Source: Cohnella xylanilytica
Lineage (GTDB): Bacteria > Bacillota > Bacilli > Paenibacillales > Paenibacillaceae
Direction of reading: 5' to 3'
Assembly: GCF_014212175.1 (NCBI RefSeq)
Contig: NZ_JACJVR010000054.1
Location: 36,456 to 100,455 of the forward strand
Length of the DNA: 64,000 nucleotides
The notes below the pieces were generated by a model that saw nothing but the letters and a program-made list of their open reading frames with translations, ran no database searches and was not told the DNA's origin. Shown here piece by piece: positions 54,632 through 64,000 of the stretch. Each line of letters starts with the position of its first letter. Within the stretch, counting starts at the first letter, position 1. Both the position numbers and the translations under genes were made by a program.

Positions 54632-55431
54632 CAGTTCGCTCTCTCCGTCTTCGCCTTCATGAGGTTGACCTCCGCTTCGGTCAACTGGGTATAGTTCGGG
54701 ACGAAGCCGTGAACGTCGTCCCTCTCCCCCCGCCGGAATCGTCTCTCCGCGAGTAGACCGACCGCGCCCGCGTCCAGAACCGAAGGCTCCAGCAGGAACG
54801 GAACCGGGGACTCGGCCGGCGGATTCCACTTGCCCTCCAGGAACCCGATCTCGCCGACGAAGTAGACGGCAGCGGGACGGTCCGACGCCTGCAACGCGCG
54901 AAGCCGGTCGCTCAGCGATCGCTCCCAATCCGCGAGAAGCCGAATGCCGTCTTCCTCCAGTCTTGTCCATTCGCCATGCCGGTTCCCGCGGAAAAGCGAA
55001 GTATACGCCTGTCCGCGTCTCGCATCCATGAGCGGCACGATCCAGGCTTCGTCGCCCGTATCCGGGCGGGCGGCGAGGCTCGCCCACGTTCCGCTGGCGA
55101 TCGCCTCCAGGCTGGACACGCCGACCAGCGGCTTCCCCCAAGCCCAAGCGAGCGTCTTCGCCGCGGATACCGCGATCCGGACCCCCGTATACGAACCGGG
55201 GCCTTGACCGACCGCGATGACGTCGACGTCTTCCCGGCGTACGCCGGCCCGTTCCATCAAGTCGCGAAGATCGGAGACGATCCGGACGGAGTGGTTCCGT
55301 TCCGTGAAGGAACGCGAGCTGCCCAGCGTCTCTCCGTTGCGGGTAAGAGCGGCCGCCAGCACCGAAGTGGACGTATCGAAAGCGAGCGCCGTGCAGCCGC
55401 TCTTCGGATCCGCTTGTATCGCTTCGTTCAT
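54631..55431 (-). CDS. tsaB: tRNA threonylcarbamoyladenosine protein TsaB
   Basis: About 266 residues from the ATG at 55431, which overlaps the tsaE stop in ATGA. It is an inactive-type TsaD paralogue that binds TsaD. Seen: LAFDTSTSVLAAAL near residue 16 and VGQGPGSYTGVRIAVSAAK near 75. The upstream extension of the frame is antisense-like and was not used. Confidence 0.94.
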   Translation of the reverse strand: MNEAIQADPKSGCTALAFDTSTSVLAAALTRNGETLGSSRSFTERNHSVRIVSDLRDLMERAGVRREDVDVIAVGQGPGSYTGVRIAVSAAKTLAWAWGKPLVGVSSLEAIASGTWASLAARPDTGDEAWIVPLMDARRGQAYTSLFRGNRHGEWTRLEEDGIRLLADWERSLSDRLRALQASDRPAAVYFVGEIGFLEGKWNPPAESPVPFLLEPSVLDAGAVGLLAERRFRRGERDDVHGFVPNYTQLTEAEVNLMKAKTERAN

Positions 55432-55946
55432 TCGCCCTTCCCCTCCTCGTCCGTCTCTTCCATGCCCAGTTCCGCGCACCATTCCGAATAGCGTTCGCCT
55501 ATCGGACGGCATTCCAGCAGACGCGAGGTCGGCCCCGTCACGCGCAGCCGAACGTGCAGCCGTTCCTCGGGGAGCAGCGGCTCGATGAGCGAAGCCCACT
55601 CCACGAGGGAGACTCCTTCGCCTTCGAAATATTCCTCCAGCCCGAGCTCGTCCGCTTCCGCTTCGGACAACCGATACACATCCATATGATAGAAAGGGAG
55701 CCTTCCTCCCTCGTACTCTTTGATGATCGTAAACGTCGGGCTGTTCACGATTCCCGGCACTCCGAGCCCGCTCGCGAACGCTTGCGCGAACCGCGTCTTG
55801 CCGGCGCCCAGATCGCCGTCCAGCGCCAGCACCGTTCCGGGCACCGCCAGAGCGGCCAATCGGGAAGCGAAGCCGACGGTGGCGGCTTCGTCGGAAGCCC
55901 GGTAGACGAACGTTCTCCCGGCGCGGCCGCCGTTCCCGGTATTCAT
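55428..55946 (-). CDS. tsaE: tRNA threonylcarbamoyladenosine ATPase TsaE
   Basis: About 172 residues. The ATG at 55946 is preferred over 55958, since the only ribosome-site-like AAAGG touches the upstream ATG. Seen: Walker A LDGDLGAGKTRFAQAFA near residue 43, NSPTFTIIKEY and HMDVYRL, the standard TsaE motifs, and LVEWASLIEPLLPEERL. First gene of the operon. Confidence 0.95.
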   Translation of the reverse strand: MNTGNGGRAGRTFVYRASDEAATVGFASRLAALAVPGTVLALDGDLGAGKTRFAQAFASGLGVPGIVNSPTFTIIKEYEGGRLPFYHMDVYRLSEAEADELGLEEYFEGEGVSLVEWASLIEPLLPEERLHVRLRVTGPTSRLLECRPIGERYSEWCAELGMEETDEEGKGE

Positions 55947-56164
55947 AGCCTGTCCCATCCTTTGTCAGTCCTCCGTCGCGGAAGTTGGCCTTCGAAGTCC
56001 GTCTGGAAGTCCGTCCGCCCAAATACAGAAAATCCGCGGACGGACGATCATTCGTCCAAGCGCGGATAAGCGCGTGAAGCCGAAAAAATGAAGCCATCCA
56101 ACCACGCGGTTCGCTTCGGAAGCCGCAAGTTGATCTTATTATATCGGCACGGGCGCGAAGTTGC

Positions 56165-56185
56165 AAAAAGGCGCCCCCAGGCGCC
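56165..56185 (-). terminator. Terminator after the MOSC gene
   Basis: GGCGCC (56170-56175) pairs with GGCGCC (56180-56185) around a 4-base loop. On the minus strand TTTTTGC follows. The rest of the 243-bp gap to tsaE shows nothing definite. Confidence 0.8.
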
Positions 56186-56201
56186 CGCCTCCTTCGGACG
56201 G

Positions 56202-56744
56202 CTAAGGCAGAACGATCCGGACCGCATCCCCGGCCGCGATCGTACCCGGCAGCTCGACGGAGCATACGATCCCCCGAAGCTGCTTCGCCGCCTTCACGAA
56301 CCGGCGCGCCAGCTCATCGCGGCCGTAGAAGGCCGCGATCTCTTCGCCCGGTCCCAGGCAGGGCATGTTCTCGCCCTCGCAGATGAGCGCCGCGCCGGAA
56401 GCGAACAGCAGGCGCGCCCCCTGGGGCAGCAACGTCAGCCGCTCGTACCCGCTCAGCAGGACGTTGGCTCCGAGCCACTCGGGCTCGATGCGCTCCACTC
56501 CCAGCCCCCGGGCGATCTCCGCGTTGTCCTCGACGGACAGAATGCTGATCTGCCTCCGGTTGGCGATCATCGTCCCCCGCCGGTACAGCTTCTGCCGGGA
56601 ATCCGCCGGACGGAGCAGGCCGTAATGCCGGTCTCCCGGAATTCCTCCCAAATCCACTTCGATCGAATCGAGTCTCTTCGTTACGAACGAGTCGGGATCC
56701 GGGGTCGACAGCACCGCTTCCGTGTAAGCATCGTTATCTTTCAT
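56202..56744 (-). CDS. MOSC-domain protein
   Basis: 180 residues, preceded by AGAGG. The MOSC fold shows VDLGGIPGDRHYGLLRPA near residue 30, LGANVLLSGYERLTLLPQGA split in the middle, and a conserved cysteine in GENMPCLGPG. MOSC domains bind molybdenum cofactor or carry sulfur, and often reduce N-hydroxylated compounds. It stands as a single gene; substrate unknown. The molybdopterin genes at 35-37 kb are a loose functional link. Confidence 0.88.
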   Translation of the reverse strand: MKDNDAYTEAVLSTPDPDSFVTKRLDSIEVDLGGIPGDRHYGLLRPADSRQKLYRRGTMIANRRQISILSVEDNAEIARGLGVERIEPEWLGANVLLSGYERLTLLPQGARLLFASGAALICEGENMPCLGPGEEIAAFYGRDELARRFVKAAKQLRGIVCSVELPGTIAAGDAVRIVLP

Positions 56745-56882
56745 CGCGTCGTTCCTCTCGATAAGGGGTTGCGCGGCCGTTCCGCGAACGGCGCGCTTCT
56801 TTATTCCTTCATCCCTTTTTCGACGGGCCGATCCGAATTCCCTTCATGCGCGTATCCCGGATATTCTTCCTCCGCACGCGCC

Positions 56883-56923
56883 AAAAAGACGCCGGCTTGC
56901 CCGCTTCCAGGCAAACCGGCGCC
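56883..56923 (-). terminator. Terminator after the UDP-glucose dehydrogenase gene
   Basis: GCGCCGGTTTGCC and GGCAAGCCGGCG form a long stem with one mismatch. On the minus strand TTTTTGG follows. Confidence 0.82.
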
Positions 56924-56942
56924 TTCGCTCCGTCCGTTATCT

Positions 56943-58274
<1,332 letters not shown>

Positions 58275-58339
58275 TCTATGTCTCTCTCTCCTCTCCCGCG
58301 GCCTTCGCCGCTCCTGCCTTATGGCCGTCAACGCGAAGC

Positions 58340-59482
58340 TTAAGCTCGCACCAGTTCCCCGACCCGATGGCCGGCCTTCACCTGCTCCAGCAAATCCCCC
58401 ATCCGGTTCAAGAACACCTCTCTGGAGAATTGCTCGGCCTGCCTGCGGCAATGGACGGGCATAATATCCATCTCCCGCAGCTCGAACGTCCGGACCGCTT
58501 CCCGGATCGCCGGCGCGCTCTGCTCGCGGAAGAAGACGCCTGTCGGACGGTCTTCGGACAAGCCGCGCACAGTCTCCACGGCTCCTCCCTTCCCGAAGGC
58601 GATGACGGGAGTGCCGCACGCCTGCGCCTCGACGACCGCGATGCCGAAGTCCTCTTCGGCCGCGAAGACGAACGCTCTGGCCTTCTGCATATACCGCTTC
58701 AGCACGTGGAAGGGCTGATAGCCGAGCAGGACGACGTTCGGGCCCGCCTTGCTCTTGATCTTCTTGAAGTCCGGACCGTCGCCGATGACGATCAGCTTCT
58801 TGTCCGGCATCTCGGCGAACGCCTCGACGATGAGGTCGATTTTCTTATAGGGAACCATTCTCGAAGCCGTCATGTAATAGTCCCCTTTGTCCGTCTCCAA
58901 TTCGAAGGCGTCCACGTCGACGGGAGGATAGATCACTTCGGCCTCCCTTCGGTACACCCGCCAGATGCGGTCGGCGATGTAACGGGAGTTGGCGACGAAG
59001 TAATCGACCCCGTTCGCGGTCCGGCTGTCCCACATGCGCATCCGGCTCAGCATCGCCTTGATCACCATGGCCTTGGCTCCGCGGGTCAAATTGGATTCCC
59101 TCAAATACTGGTGCTGGAGCTCCCAGGCGTAACGAATCGGCGTATGGACGTAAGAGACGTGCACCTGCTGCGATCCGACGATGACTCCCTTCGCCACCGC
59201 ATGCGAGCTGGAGACGATCAAGTCGTAGGAGGACAGGTCGAATTGCTCGATCGCCAAGGGCATCAGGGCGAGGTAATTCCGATAGTGCTTCCGGGCTAGC
59301 GGCAGCTTCTGAATAAACGAAGTGTGGACCGGGCGGCCCTGGAGGAACCCTCTGTCCTTCTCCGGCAAATAATCGACGACGGTGTATACGTCGGCATCGG
59401 GGAACAACCTCAGCAATTGTTCCAGAACGCGTTCCGCGCCGGCGTACGTGACGAGCCAATCATGAACGATGGCAATCTTCAT
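58340..59482 (-). CDS. GT4-type glycosyltransferase
   Basis: About 380 residues from the ATG at 59482 (MKIAIVHDWLVTYAGAERVL), with a GGAAGG ribosome site. GT-B fold: SSHAVAKGVIVG and VSYVHTPIRYAWELQHQYL in the acceptor half; GYQPFHVLKRYMQKARAFVF and EDFGIAVVEAQACGTPVIAF in the donor half. It resembles mannosyltransferases of EPS clusters. First gene of the unit with UDP-glucose dehydrogenase. Confidence 0.88.
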   Translation of the reverse strand: MKIAIVHDWLVTYAGAERVLEQLLRLFPDADVYTVVDYLPEKDRGFLQGRPVHTSFIQKLPLARKHYRNYLALMPLAIEQFDLSSYDLIVSSSHAVAKGVIVGSQQVHVSYVHTPIRYAWELQHQYLRESNLTRGAKAMVIKAMLSRMRMWDSRTANGVDYFVANSRYIADRIWRVYRREAEVIYPPVDVDAFELETDKGDYYMTASRMVPYKKIDLIVEAFAEMPDKKLIVIGDGPDFKKIKSKAGPNVVLLGYQPFHVLKRYMQKARAFVFAAEEDFGIAVVEAQACGTPVIAFGKGGAVETVRGLSEDRPTGVFFREQSAPAIREAVRTFELREMDIMPVHCRRQAEQFSREVFLNRMGDLLEQVKAGHRVGELVRA

Positions 59483-59769
59483 CCATTCCTTCCTTCCTTG
59501 CCCCGCTTCTCTTCGTCCGCCGTAAGAGGCAGCCCTCGTAATTCCCGGCGTCGTGGCGGTTATTTGTGGTGGTGGCGATTCGGATTCGAGACGGATCCGC
59601 ATGAATCAAGCTTCGAACGAGACGTTAGAGTCCCCCCTTACCCGGCTGATCTTGGATTCGGAAAGCCCCGAACGGGGCGTGCGGAACGAGGAGCGAGGCT
59701 CGATAATCGGAGTCCGGTAATCGGCCCGATTAATTCCGAGGTATAACTTTATGTAACGTATTTTGCTTT

Positions 59770-59799
59770 ATTATAGGATACAAATTGTATCATTGTCAA
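59770..59799 (-). promoter_or_regulatory. Promoter of the glycosyltransferase-UDP-glucose dehydrogenase unit with EPS palindrome
   Basis: On the minus strand TTGACA (59799-59794) and TATAAT (59775-59770) are 18 bp apart. The spacer contains GATACAATTTGTATC (59791-59777), the same palindrome as at 33946-33960. The promoter is about 290 bp before the coding start; nothing else was recognised in the 406-bp gap 59483-59888 apart from the terminator of the kinase gene. Confidence 0.8.
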
Positions 59800-59820
59800 C
59801 ATTCCGGGACTTTAGAAATA

Positions 59821-59849
59821 AAGGCCCTTCCGATACTCGGAATGGCCTT
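59821..59849 (-). terminator. Terminator after the MHYT histidine kinase gene
   Basis: AAGGCCATTCCGA and TCGGAAGGGCCTT pair with one mismatch. On the minus strand TATTT follows. Confidence 0.78.
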
Positions 59850-59888
59850 CGACTTCTTCTTTTGCCGATATGACGCGGTTTACCCCGC

Positions 59889-61850
59889 CTAATGACGGTC
59901 ATTCCGCCCGTCGTCCGCACCGAACGGCAGCCGGAATCCGATGGCCGCCCCTTTGCTCCAAGACGTATCCAACCAGATTTGCCCGCCCATCAGCTCGACG
60001 AGGTTCTTGCAGATGGCGAGCCCGAGGCCTGCGCCGTCGTAACGCCGGTTCATCGCGGAATCGAGCTGCGTGAACGGAAGGAACAGCATATGCGCCTTGT
60101 CGGGATCGATGCCGATGCCGGTATCGGAGACGAGGAAGCGAACGACCATCCGCTTCCGTCCGAAGGCCGGCAAGCCGTCCGGGTTCGACGTCCCCTCTTC
60201 CGCGCCTGACGCCGGCCGCGCCTCTTCTTGCCCCATGCCGCCTTCGTCTTCGACCTCCGCTTCCACCTGGACGGTTCCGGTATCGGTGAATTTGACCGCG
60301 TTGCCGATCAGGTTGATCGCGATCTGGCGCAGCCGGAGCTGGTCCCCGTACAGCGCCGCCGGCATGCCGGGAGACACCTTCAGCTCCAGTTCGATGCCCC
60401 TCTGCCGGGCGTTGACCGAGAACAGGTCCAGACATTCCCGGAGGCATCGGCGAAGGTCGAACCTCTCTTCGATCAGGTCGATCCGGCCGGATTCGATGCG
60501 GGAGAAGTCCAGAATATCGTTGAGAATTCGGAGCAGGGCTTGGCTGCTTTTCTCCTGAAGCAGCAGCAGTTCGCGTTGGCTCTCGGTCGGGGAGGAAGCC
60601 AGCAGCAGCTCGGTGATGCCGACGATTCCGTTCAGAGGAGTGCGGATCTCGTGGCTCATCGTCGCCAGGAACCGGCTCTTCACCCGGTCGGCGCTCTCCG
60701 CGGCTTCCTTCGCCCGGATCAACTCCAGCTCCGCCCGCTTCTGCTCGGTAATATCTCTCGCGACAAGATAAAGATACTGCTTCTCGTCCACGAACAGGGG
60801 GAACATCGTCGCGCTGATGAGCATGCGGGACCGGTCCTTACTGAACACGTGGAATTCGAGATGGCGCGCCGCCGACAGCCCGACGACCTGGTCGAAGCAT
60901 TCCTCGACCGCGGCCAGTTCTTCGGGGAAGCAGACGAGCTCGGACATGTTCGTGCCGGGCAAATCCGCTTCGGTGTAGCCCGTATTCCGGAGCACGGAAG
61001 GGTTCATGCTGATAACCCGATGCTGATGCGGATCGTAACAGACGACCATGTCGGGACTGTGCTCGAACAGGGAGAAGTAGCGCCGCTCGTTGAACCGGGC
61101 GGACCGCAGGGCGTTCTGTCGGTCCAGGAACAGGACGGTCCAGATCGTCGCCACGATGAACAGGGTGGCGCCCCCGACGAACGCCGCCAAATAAGGAGGA
61201 TCGATGCCGTCCACGCGGGTCCGTCCGTCCGGACCGTAAGGTTCGATCGTCGTCCCGGCCATCGCCGCGTAATGCATGCCGGACGTAGCCAAGCCGAGCA
61301 TCGCGGCGCAGGCCGCGCGCAGCCGGACCGGCAGCCGCTCCATCCCTTGGGCCCGGCGCGTAAGCGGAAGCAGGAAGGCCAGACACGGAATGAGAAAAGC
61401 GATGAGGGCGGATGCCGCGTTCCACCACGGGGAGTAATGCAGCCTCCCGTCCAGCCTCATCGACTTCATGCCGGTGATGTGCATGGCGACGATCGCGACG
61501 CCGACGAGAAGGCCGGCCGAGACGGCCCGCTTCCGGCTCGGCTTCGGGGACGCGATCAGAAGCATCGCTCCGTAGGAGGCCAGCACGGGAAGCACGACGG
61601 ACAAGAACAAGAGGGAGAGATTGTAACACGTCGCGGCGTCCATGTGCATCGCCAGGATGCCGATGAAGTGCATGGACCAGATGCCCATTCCCATCACGAT
61701 CGCGCCGAGCAGACGCAGCATGCCCGCCGCCTTGGCGGACGACCGCCCGGCGCGCCCGACGAGATCGATGGCCGCGTAAGAGGAGACGATGGAGACGAGA
61801 ACGGAGAAGAACACGAGAAGCCAATTGAATTGTCCGGTATCCGGGTGCAT
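59889..61850 (-). CDS. MHYT-domain sensor histidine kinase
   Basis: 653 residues, preceded by AAGGAG. Seven membrane helices form an MHYT sensor with the repeated motif in WSMHFIGILAMHM, VAMHITGMKSM and GMHYAAMAG; such domains are thought to sense oxygen, CO or NO through a bound metal. A PAS domain (residues about 275-390) follows, then HisKA with the phosphate-accepting histidine in ATMSHEIRTPLNG and HATPase (LIGNAVKFTDTGTVQ, VSDTGIGIDPDKA, GAGLGLAICKNLVELMGG). There is no receiver domain and no response-regulator gene next to it, so its partner is elsewhere. Confidence 0.92.
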   Translation of the reverse strand: MHPDTGQFNWLLVFFSVLVSIVSSYAAIDLVGRAGRSSAKAAGMLRLLGAIVMGMGIWSMHFIGILAMHMDAATCYNLSLLFLSVVLPVLASYGAMLLIASPKPSRKRAVSAGLLVGVAIVAMHITGMKSMRLDGRLHYSPWWNAASALIAFLIPCLAFLLPLTRRAQGMERLPVRLRAACAAMLGLATSGMHYAAMAGTTIEPYGPDGRTRVDGIDPPYLAAFVGGATLFIVATIWTVLFLDRQNALRSARFNERRYFSLFEHSPDMVVCYDPHQHRVISMNPSVLRNTGYTEADLPGTNMSELVCFPEELAAVEECFDQVVGLSAARHLEFHVFSKDRSRMLISATMFPLFVDEKQYLYLVARDITEQKRAELELIRAKEAAESADRVKSRFLATMSHEIRTPLNGIVGITELLLASSPTESQRELLLLQEKSSQALLRILNDILDFSRIESGRIDLIEERFDLRRCLRECLDLFSVNARQRGIELELKVSPGMPAALYGDQLRLRQIAINLIGNAVKFTDTGTVQVEAEVEDEGGMGQEEARPASGAEEGTSNPDGLPAFGRKRMVVRFLVSDTGIGIDPDKAHMLFLPFTQLDSAMNRRYDGAGLGLAICKNLVELMGGQIWLDTSWSKGAAIGFRLPFGADDGRNDRH

Positions 61851-61943
61851 GAAGGAAGCTCCTTATAGCAATGGCTGCCTGCGGAACGCATCGTTCCGAG
61901 ACAGCCAAGGTTGACTCGATATGGTTATCCGATGGCGAGCGGC

Positions 61944-62510
61944 TTACCCGTTCTTGAGCACGTCGTGATCCACGTAACGTTCCCCGTTCAGTTCGCTGAT
62001 GACGTTGATCGCGACCTTCGCGCCGTCGCCGGCCGTGATGATCGTGTGCATGCTGACGCCGGCTACCGTTCCCGCCGCCCAGACGCCCGCGATGTTCGTC
62101 TTGCCCTCGGGCGTGGCGTCGATGACCGTCTTGATCCGGGGCTCGGTTCCCGGCTTCGTCCGAATGCCGCTCGATTCGGCGAAGTCGACGAACATGCCGG
62201 TCGCGACGATGACATGCTTGGCCTCGTACGTTCCGCCTTCCGTCTCGATTCGCAGGCTGTCGCCGTTCGCCTCGAGCTTGGTCGCCTTGGCTTGAACGAA
62301 TTCCGCGCCGAACTTCTCGGCCTGCTTGCGGCCGATGTCGACCAAGTCCGGGCCGGACAGGGCCGGGGCTCCGTAATGATTCTCCAGCCATGCCCTTCTC
62401 GTCACGCTCTGGTCGCTGTCCAGAACCAGCGTCTTCTTCCCGGCCTTGGCCGTGAAGATGGCGGCGCTCGCTCCCGCGGGGCCTCCCCCGATAATCGCAA
62501 CTTCGTACAC
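61944..62510 (-). CDS. Single-domain FAD-dependent oxidoreductase, thioredoxin-reductase-like
   Basis: 188 residues from a GTG start (VYEVAIIGGGPAGASAAIF). Only the FAD-binding part is present, with GGGPAG, the ATG motif HVIVATGMF near residue 107 and a C-terminal GVWAAGTVAGV. The NAD(P)H domain and the redox CxxC of thioredoxin reductase are missing, so it may act as a small flavoprotein reductase or depend on a partner. Many Firmicutes carry such a short form. Function unknown. Confidence 0.8.
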   Translation of the reverse strand: MYEVAIIGGGPAGASAAIFTAKAGKKTLVLDSDQSVTRRAWLENHYGAPALSGPDLVDIGRKQAEKFGAEFVQAKATKLEANGDSLRIETEGGTYEAKHVIVATGMFVDFAESSGIRTKPGTEPRIKTVIDATPEGKTNIAGVWAAGTVAGVSMHTIITAGDGAKVAINVISELNGERYVDHDVLKNG

Positions 62511-62623
62511 GTCTCCCAGCTCCCCTCATCGGTTTTTCCTTCCATTTCCGATTGTACCATCTCCCCCTTCCCCCGATCAAAAAGAAAACGGACAAGGCGG
62601 CGAGCCCCGTCCGTTCCTCCGCC

Positions 62624-62806
62624 TTACCGGCCTTCCTTCAGCCGTTCCACGGACACGGTCTGCGTATTGAGCGGATCGGACCCGATCTGCACGGTCGCCA
62701 TCCCGTTCGCCGCGTCGACTTCCTCGATCCAGACGGACTGGCCTTCGAGCTGCACCGCGATCGTATCCTTCGAATCGAAAATCTGCTTCGCGCGATCTAC
62801 GTTCAT
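62624..62806 (-). CDS. sspH: Small acid-soluble spore protein, H type
   Basis: 60 residues, full length. MNVDRAKQIFDSKDTIAVQL, GQSVWIEEVDAANGMATV and the C-terminal SVERLKEG match SspH-type spore proteins, which accumulate in the forespore. Its ATG overlaps the stop of the hypothetical gene upstream in ATGA, so both should be made in the forespore. Confidence 0.9.
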   Translation of the reverse strand: MNVDRAKQIFDSKDTIAVQLEGQSVWIEEVDAANGMATVQIGSDPLNTQTVSVERLKEGR

Positions 62807-62970
62807 TCCGGATCCCCTTCCCTCATCGAATCGGTCGTCGTCTCTTCGATCAGCCCGTTGTGAATCGTCACCTGGCCGCCGCCGAGCCCTTCGTTGATCA
62901 TTCGGTCGATATCCATGTCGTATTCGTCCTTGCCCTCATTCAAGGAATCCGTGTCGCTCGGTCTGTCCAT
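62803..62970 (-). CDS. Small acidic hypothetical protein coupled to sspH
   Basis: About 55 residues from the ATG at 62970 (MDRPSDTDSLNEG); the frame is open to 63006, but the extra residues (GRRRRAR) look untranslated. GGAGG lies 12 bases before this ATG, rather far. The protein is acidic and has DRMINEGLGGGQVTIHNG. I do not recognise a family. It shares a 4-bp overlap with sspH and lies behind a SigG-like promoter, so a spore role is likely. Confidence 0.7.
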   Translation of the reverse strand: MDRPSDTDSLNEGKDEYDMDIDRMINEGLGGGQVTIHNGLIEETTTDSMREGDPE

Positions 62971-63010
62971 GCGTGCCCGTCTCCTCCGCCCCATAGATTT
63001 GTTCACCCGT

Positions 63011-63040
63011 CAATATGCCCGGATCGGGATGCCCCCATGC
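63011..63040 (-). promoter_or_regulatory. Possible SigG (forespore) promoter for the hypothetical-sspH unit
   Basis: On the minus strand GCATG (63040-63036) and CATATTG (63017-63011) are 18 bp apart. The SigG consensus is about GHATR-N18-CATNHTA; only the last A is wrong. It lies about 40 bp before the hypothetical gene. Confidence 0.55.
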
Positions 63041-63129
63041 ATTCGGGGAACCCTAAACCGAAGCTTGCCGCGGCGGGCGCCGATCGGGCGGCCCGCTTCA
63101 CGTCAACTCAAGGAAGGAGCCCTTCAGGC

Positions 63130-64000
63130 ATGCATACCGTATGGAAAGGCGCCATCAGCTTCGGTCTCGTGCACGTCCCGGTCAAAATGTTCACGGCCAC
63201 CGAGGACAAAGACGTGCACCTCAGGTACATCCACAAGCCGTGCGGGACGCCGATCTCGTACGTCCGGAGCTGTCCGCACTGCGACAGGCCGGCGGAGTGG
63301 GAAGAGATTACCCGTGGCTACGAGTACGAGAAAGGCCGCTTCGTCCTGTTCGACGACGAGGAGCTGGAAGCCATCAAGCCGGAGACGGCGCGCACGATCC
63401 AAATCATCGATTTCGTCTCCCTGGAGGAGATCGACCCGCTGTATTATCAGAAAACGTACTATTTGTCGCCGGATCAGGCGGGGGGCGGCGCGTACAGCCT
63501 GCTTCTCGAAGCGATGCGGCAATCCGGGCGCATCGGCATCGCCAAGGTCGCCATCCGCAGCAAAAGCAGCCTGGCGGCCATCCGCGTGAAGGACAATTGC
63601 ATCTGCATGGAGACGATGTTCTACCCGGACGAGATCCGCTCGCTGCAAGGGGTGCCGAATCTGCCCGAGCAGATCAACGTGAACGAAAGGGAGCTGTCGA
63701 TGGCGAGGCTTCTCATCGACCAGCTCACGGCCCCGTTCGATCCGTCCAAGTATACGGACGATTACCGGGTCGCCCTGCTCGACGCGATCGGGCGCAAGGT
63801 GGCGGGCGAGAGCGCGGACGTGGTGACGGCTCCGGCCGCGGAACGGACGAACGTCATCGACCTCATGGCCGCGCTGCAGGCTAGCCTGGAGGCGGTCAAG
63901 CCGACGCCGGCCGACAGGGGCGCGGCCGGAGGGGCCGGCCGGCCCGCCGCGGCAGGCGCTGCAGGCACGGCGGGAGCTGGTGCGGCAGGCACGGCTGGCG
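63130..64000 (+). CDS. ku: Ku protein of bacterial non-homologous end joining (partial)
   Basis: The first 290 codons; the gene runs past the window. It starts MHTVWKGAISFGLVHVPVKM, with GGAAGGAG upstream. The Ku core is complete: HKPCGTPISYVRSCPHCD, the GYEYEKGRFVLFDDEELEAI segment split after the phenylalanine, and SMARLLIDQLTAPFDPSKY. Then an Ala/Gly-rich tail begins (GAAGGAGRP, AGAAGTAGAG), which is longer than in Bacillus Ku. Ku binds DNA ends and recruits LigD. In Bacillus this system serves germinating spores, which fits the divergent sspH unit. Confidence 0.93.
   Translation, partial: MHTVWKGAISFGLVHVPVKMFTATEDKDVHLRYIHKPCGTPISYVRSCPHCDRPAEWEEITRGYEYEKGRFVLFDDEELEAIKPETARTIQIIDFVSLEEIDPLYYQKTYYLSPDQAGGGAYSLLLEAMRQSGRIGIAKVAIRSKSSLAAIRVKDNCICMETMFYPDEIRSLQGVPNLPEQINVNERELSMARLLIDQLTAPFDPSKYTDDYRVALLDAIGRKVAGESADVVTAPAAERTNVIDLMAALQASLEAVKPTPADRGAAGGAGRPAAAGAAGTAGAGAAGTAG

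Overview
The window looks like chromosomal DNA of a GC-rich, spore-forming member of the Paenibacillaceae (Cohnella/Paenibacillus type). The evidence is strong AGGAGG-type ribosome sites, three proteins with C- or N-terminal SLH (S-layer homology) anchors, a CIRCE-controlled groES-groEL operon, the small spore protein SspH beside a Ku gene, TatA/TatC, and the low-GC Gram-positive order tsaE-tsaB-rimI-tsaD. Genus and species are inference from gene content only. No rRNA, tRNA or CRISPR array was seen.

Layout. 1-600: decayed IS3-type transposase. 0.6-5.2 kb: SLH surface protein with eight Ig-like (Big_4) repeats. 5.3-11.4 kb: LuxR/MalT-type regulator, then two Gfo/Idh/MocA oxidoreductases around an AraC regulator. 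11.4-11.9 kb: array of short repeats. 11.9-19.5 kb: citrate synthase, chemoreceptor, CcdC-like membrane protein with a palindromic promoter, groEL/groES, second chemoreceptor. 19.7-33.9 kb: exopolysaccharide (EPS) locus with Wzx flippase, PP-loop protein, four glycosyltransferases, pyruvyltransferase, CpsD/Wzz pair, SLH-anchored glycosidase, Wzy polymerase and acyltransferase. 34-38.4 kb: tatC, tatA, three molybdopterin genes and a 5-formyl-THF cyclo-ligase enlarged by a repeat array. 38.5-42.8 kb: ABC-F protein, DnaA-box-rich intergenic region, DUF3891 protein, shortened LysE-type protein. 42.9-50.7 kb: 2590-residue SLH protein. 51-53 kb: repeats around an IS1595-type transposase-like gene with a LexA-box promoter. 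53-56 kb: tsaD-rimI-tsaB-tsaE. 56-59.5 kb: MOSC protein, then UDP-glucose dehydrogenase and a glycosyltransferase as a second EPS transcription unit. 59.9-64 kb: MHYT histidine kinase, flavoprotein, hypothetical protein-sspH, and the start of ku.

Two systems stand out. First, a short repeat family, CTGA-N8-GATARTGGCAYG (about 24 bp), forms arrays with 37-bp or 45-bp periods in three places, with scattered copies elsewhere. It has entered coding DNA. Eleven units at exact 45-bp steps, split into two opposed halves, add about 150 residues to the cyclo-ligase without breaking frame, and near-identical 24-mers sit in the Big_4 repeats of the first SLH protein. Copies also flank the SOS-type transposase-like gene. 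Second, five transcription units of the EPS loci share one promoter design, TTGACA-N17/18-TATAAT with a 15-bp palindrome GATACAAWTTGTATC (or variants) in the spacer. This implies a dedicated regulon for polysaccharide synthesis, export, decoration and cleavage.
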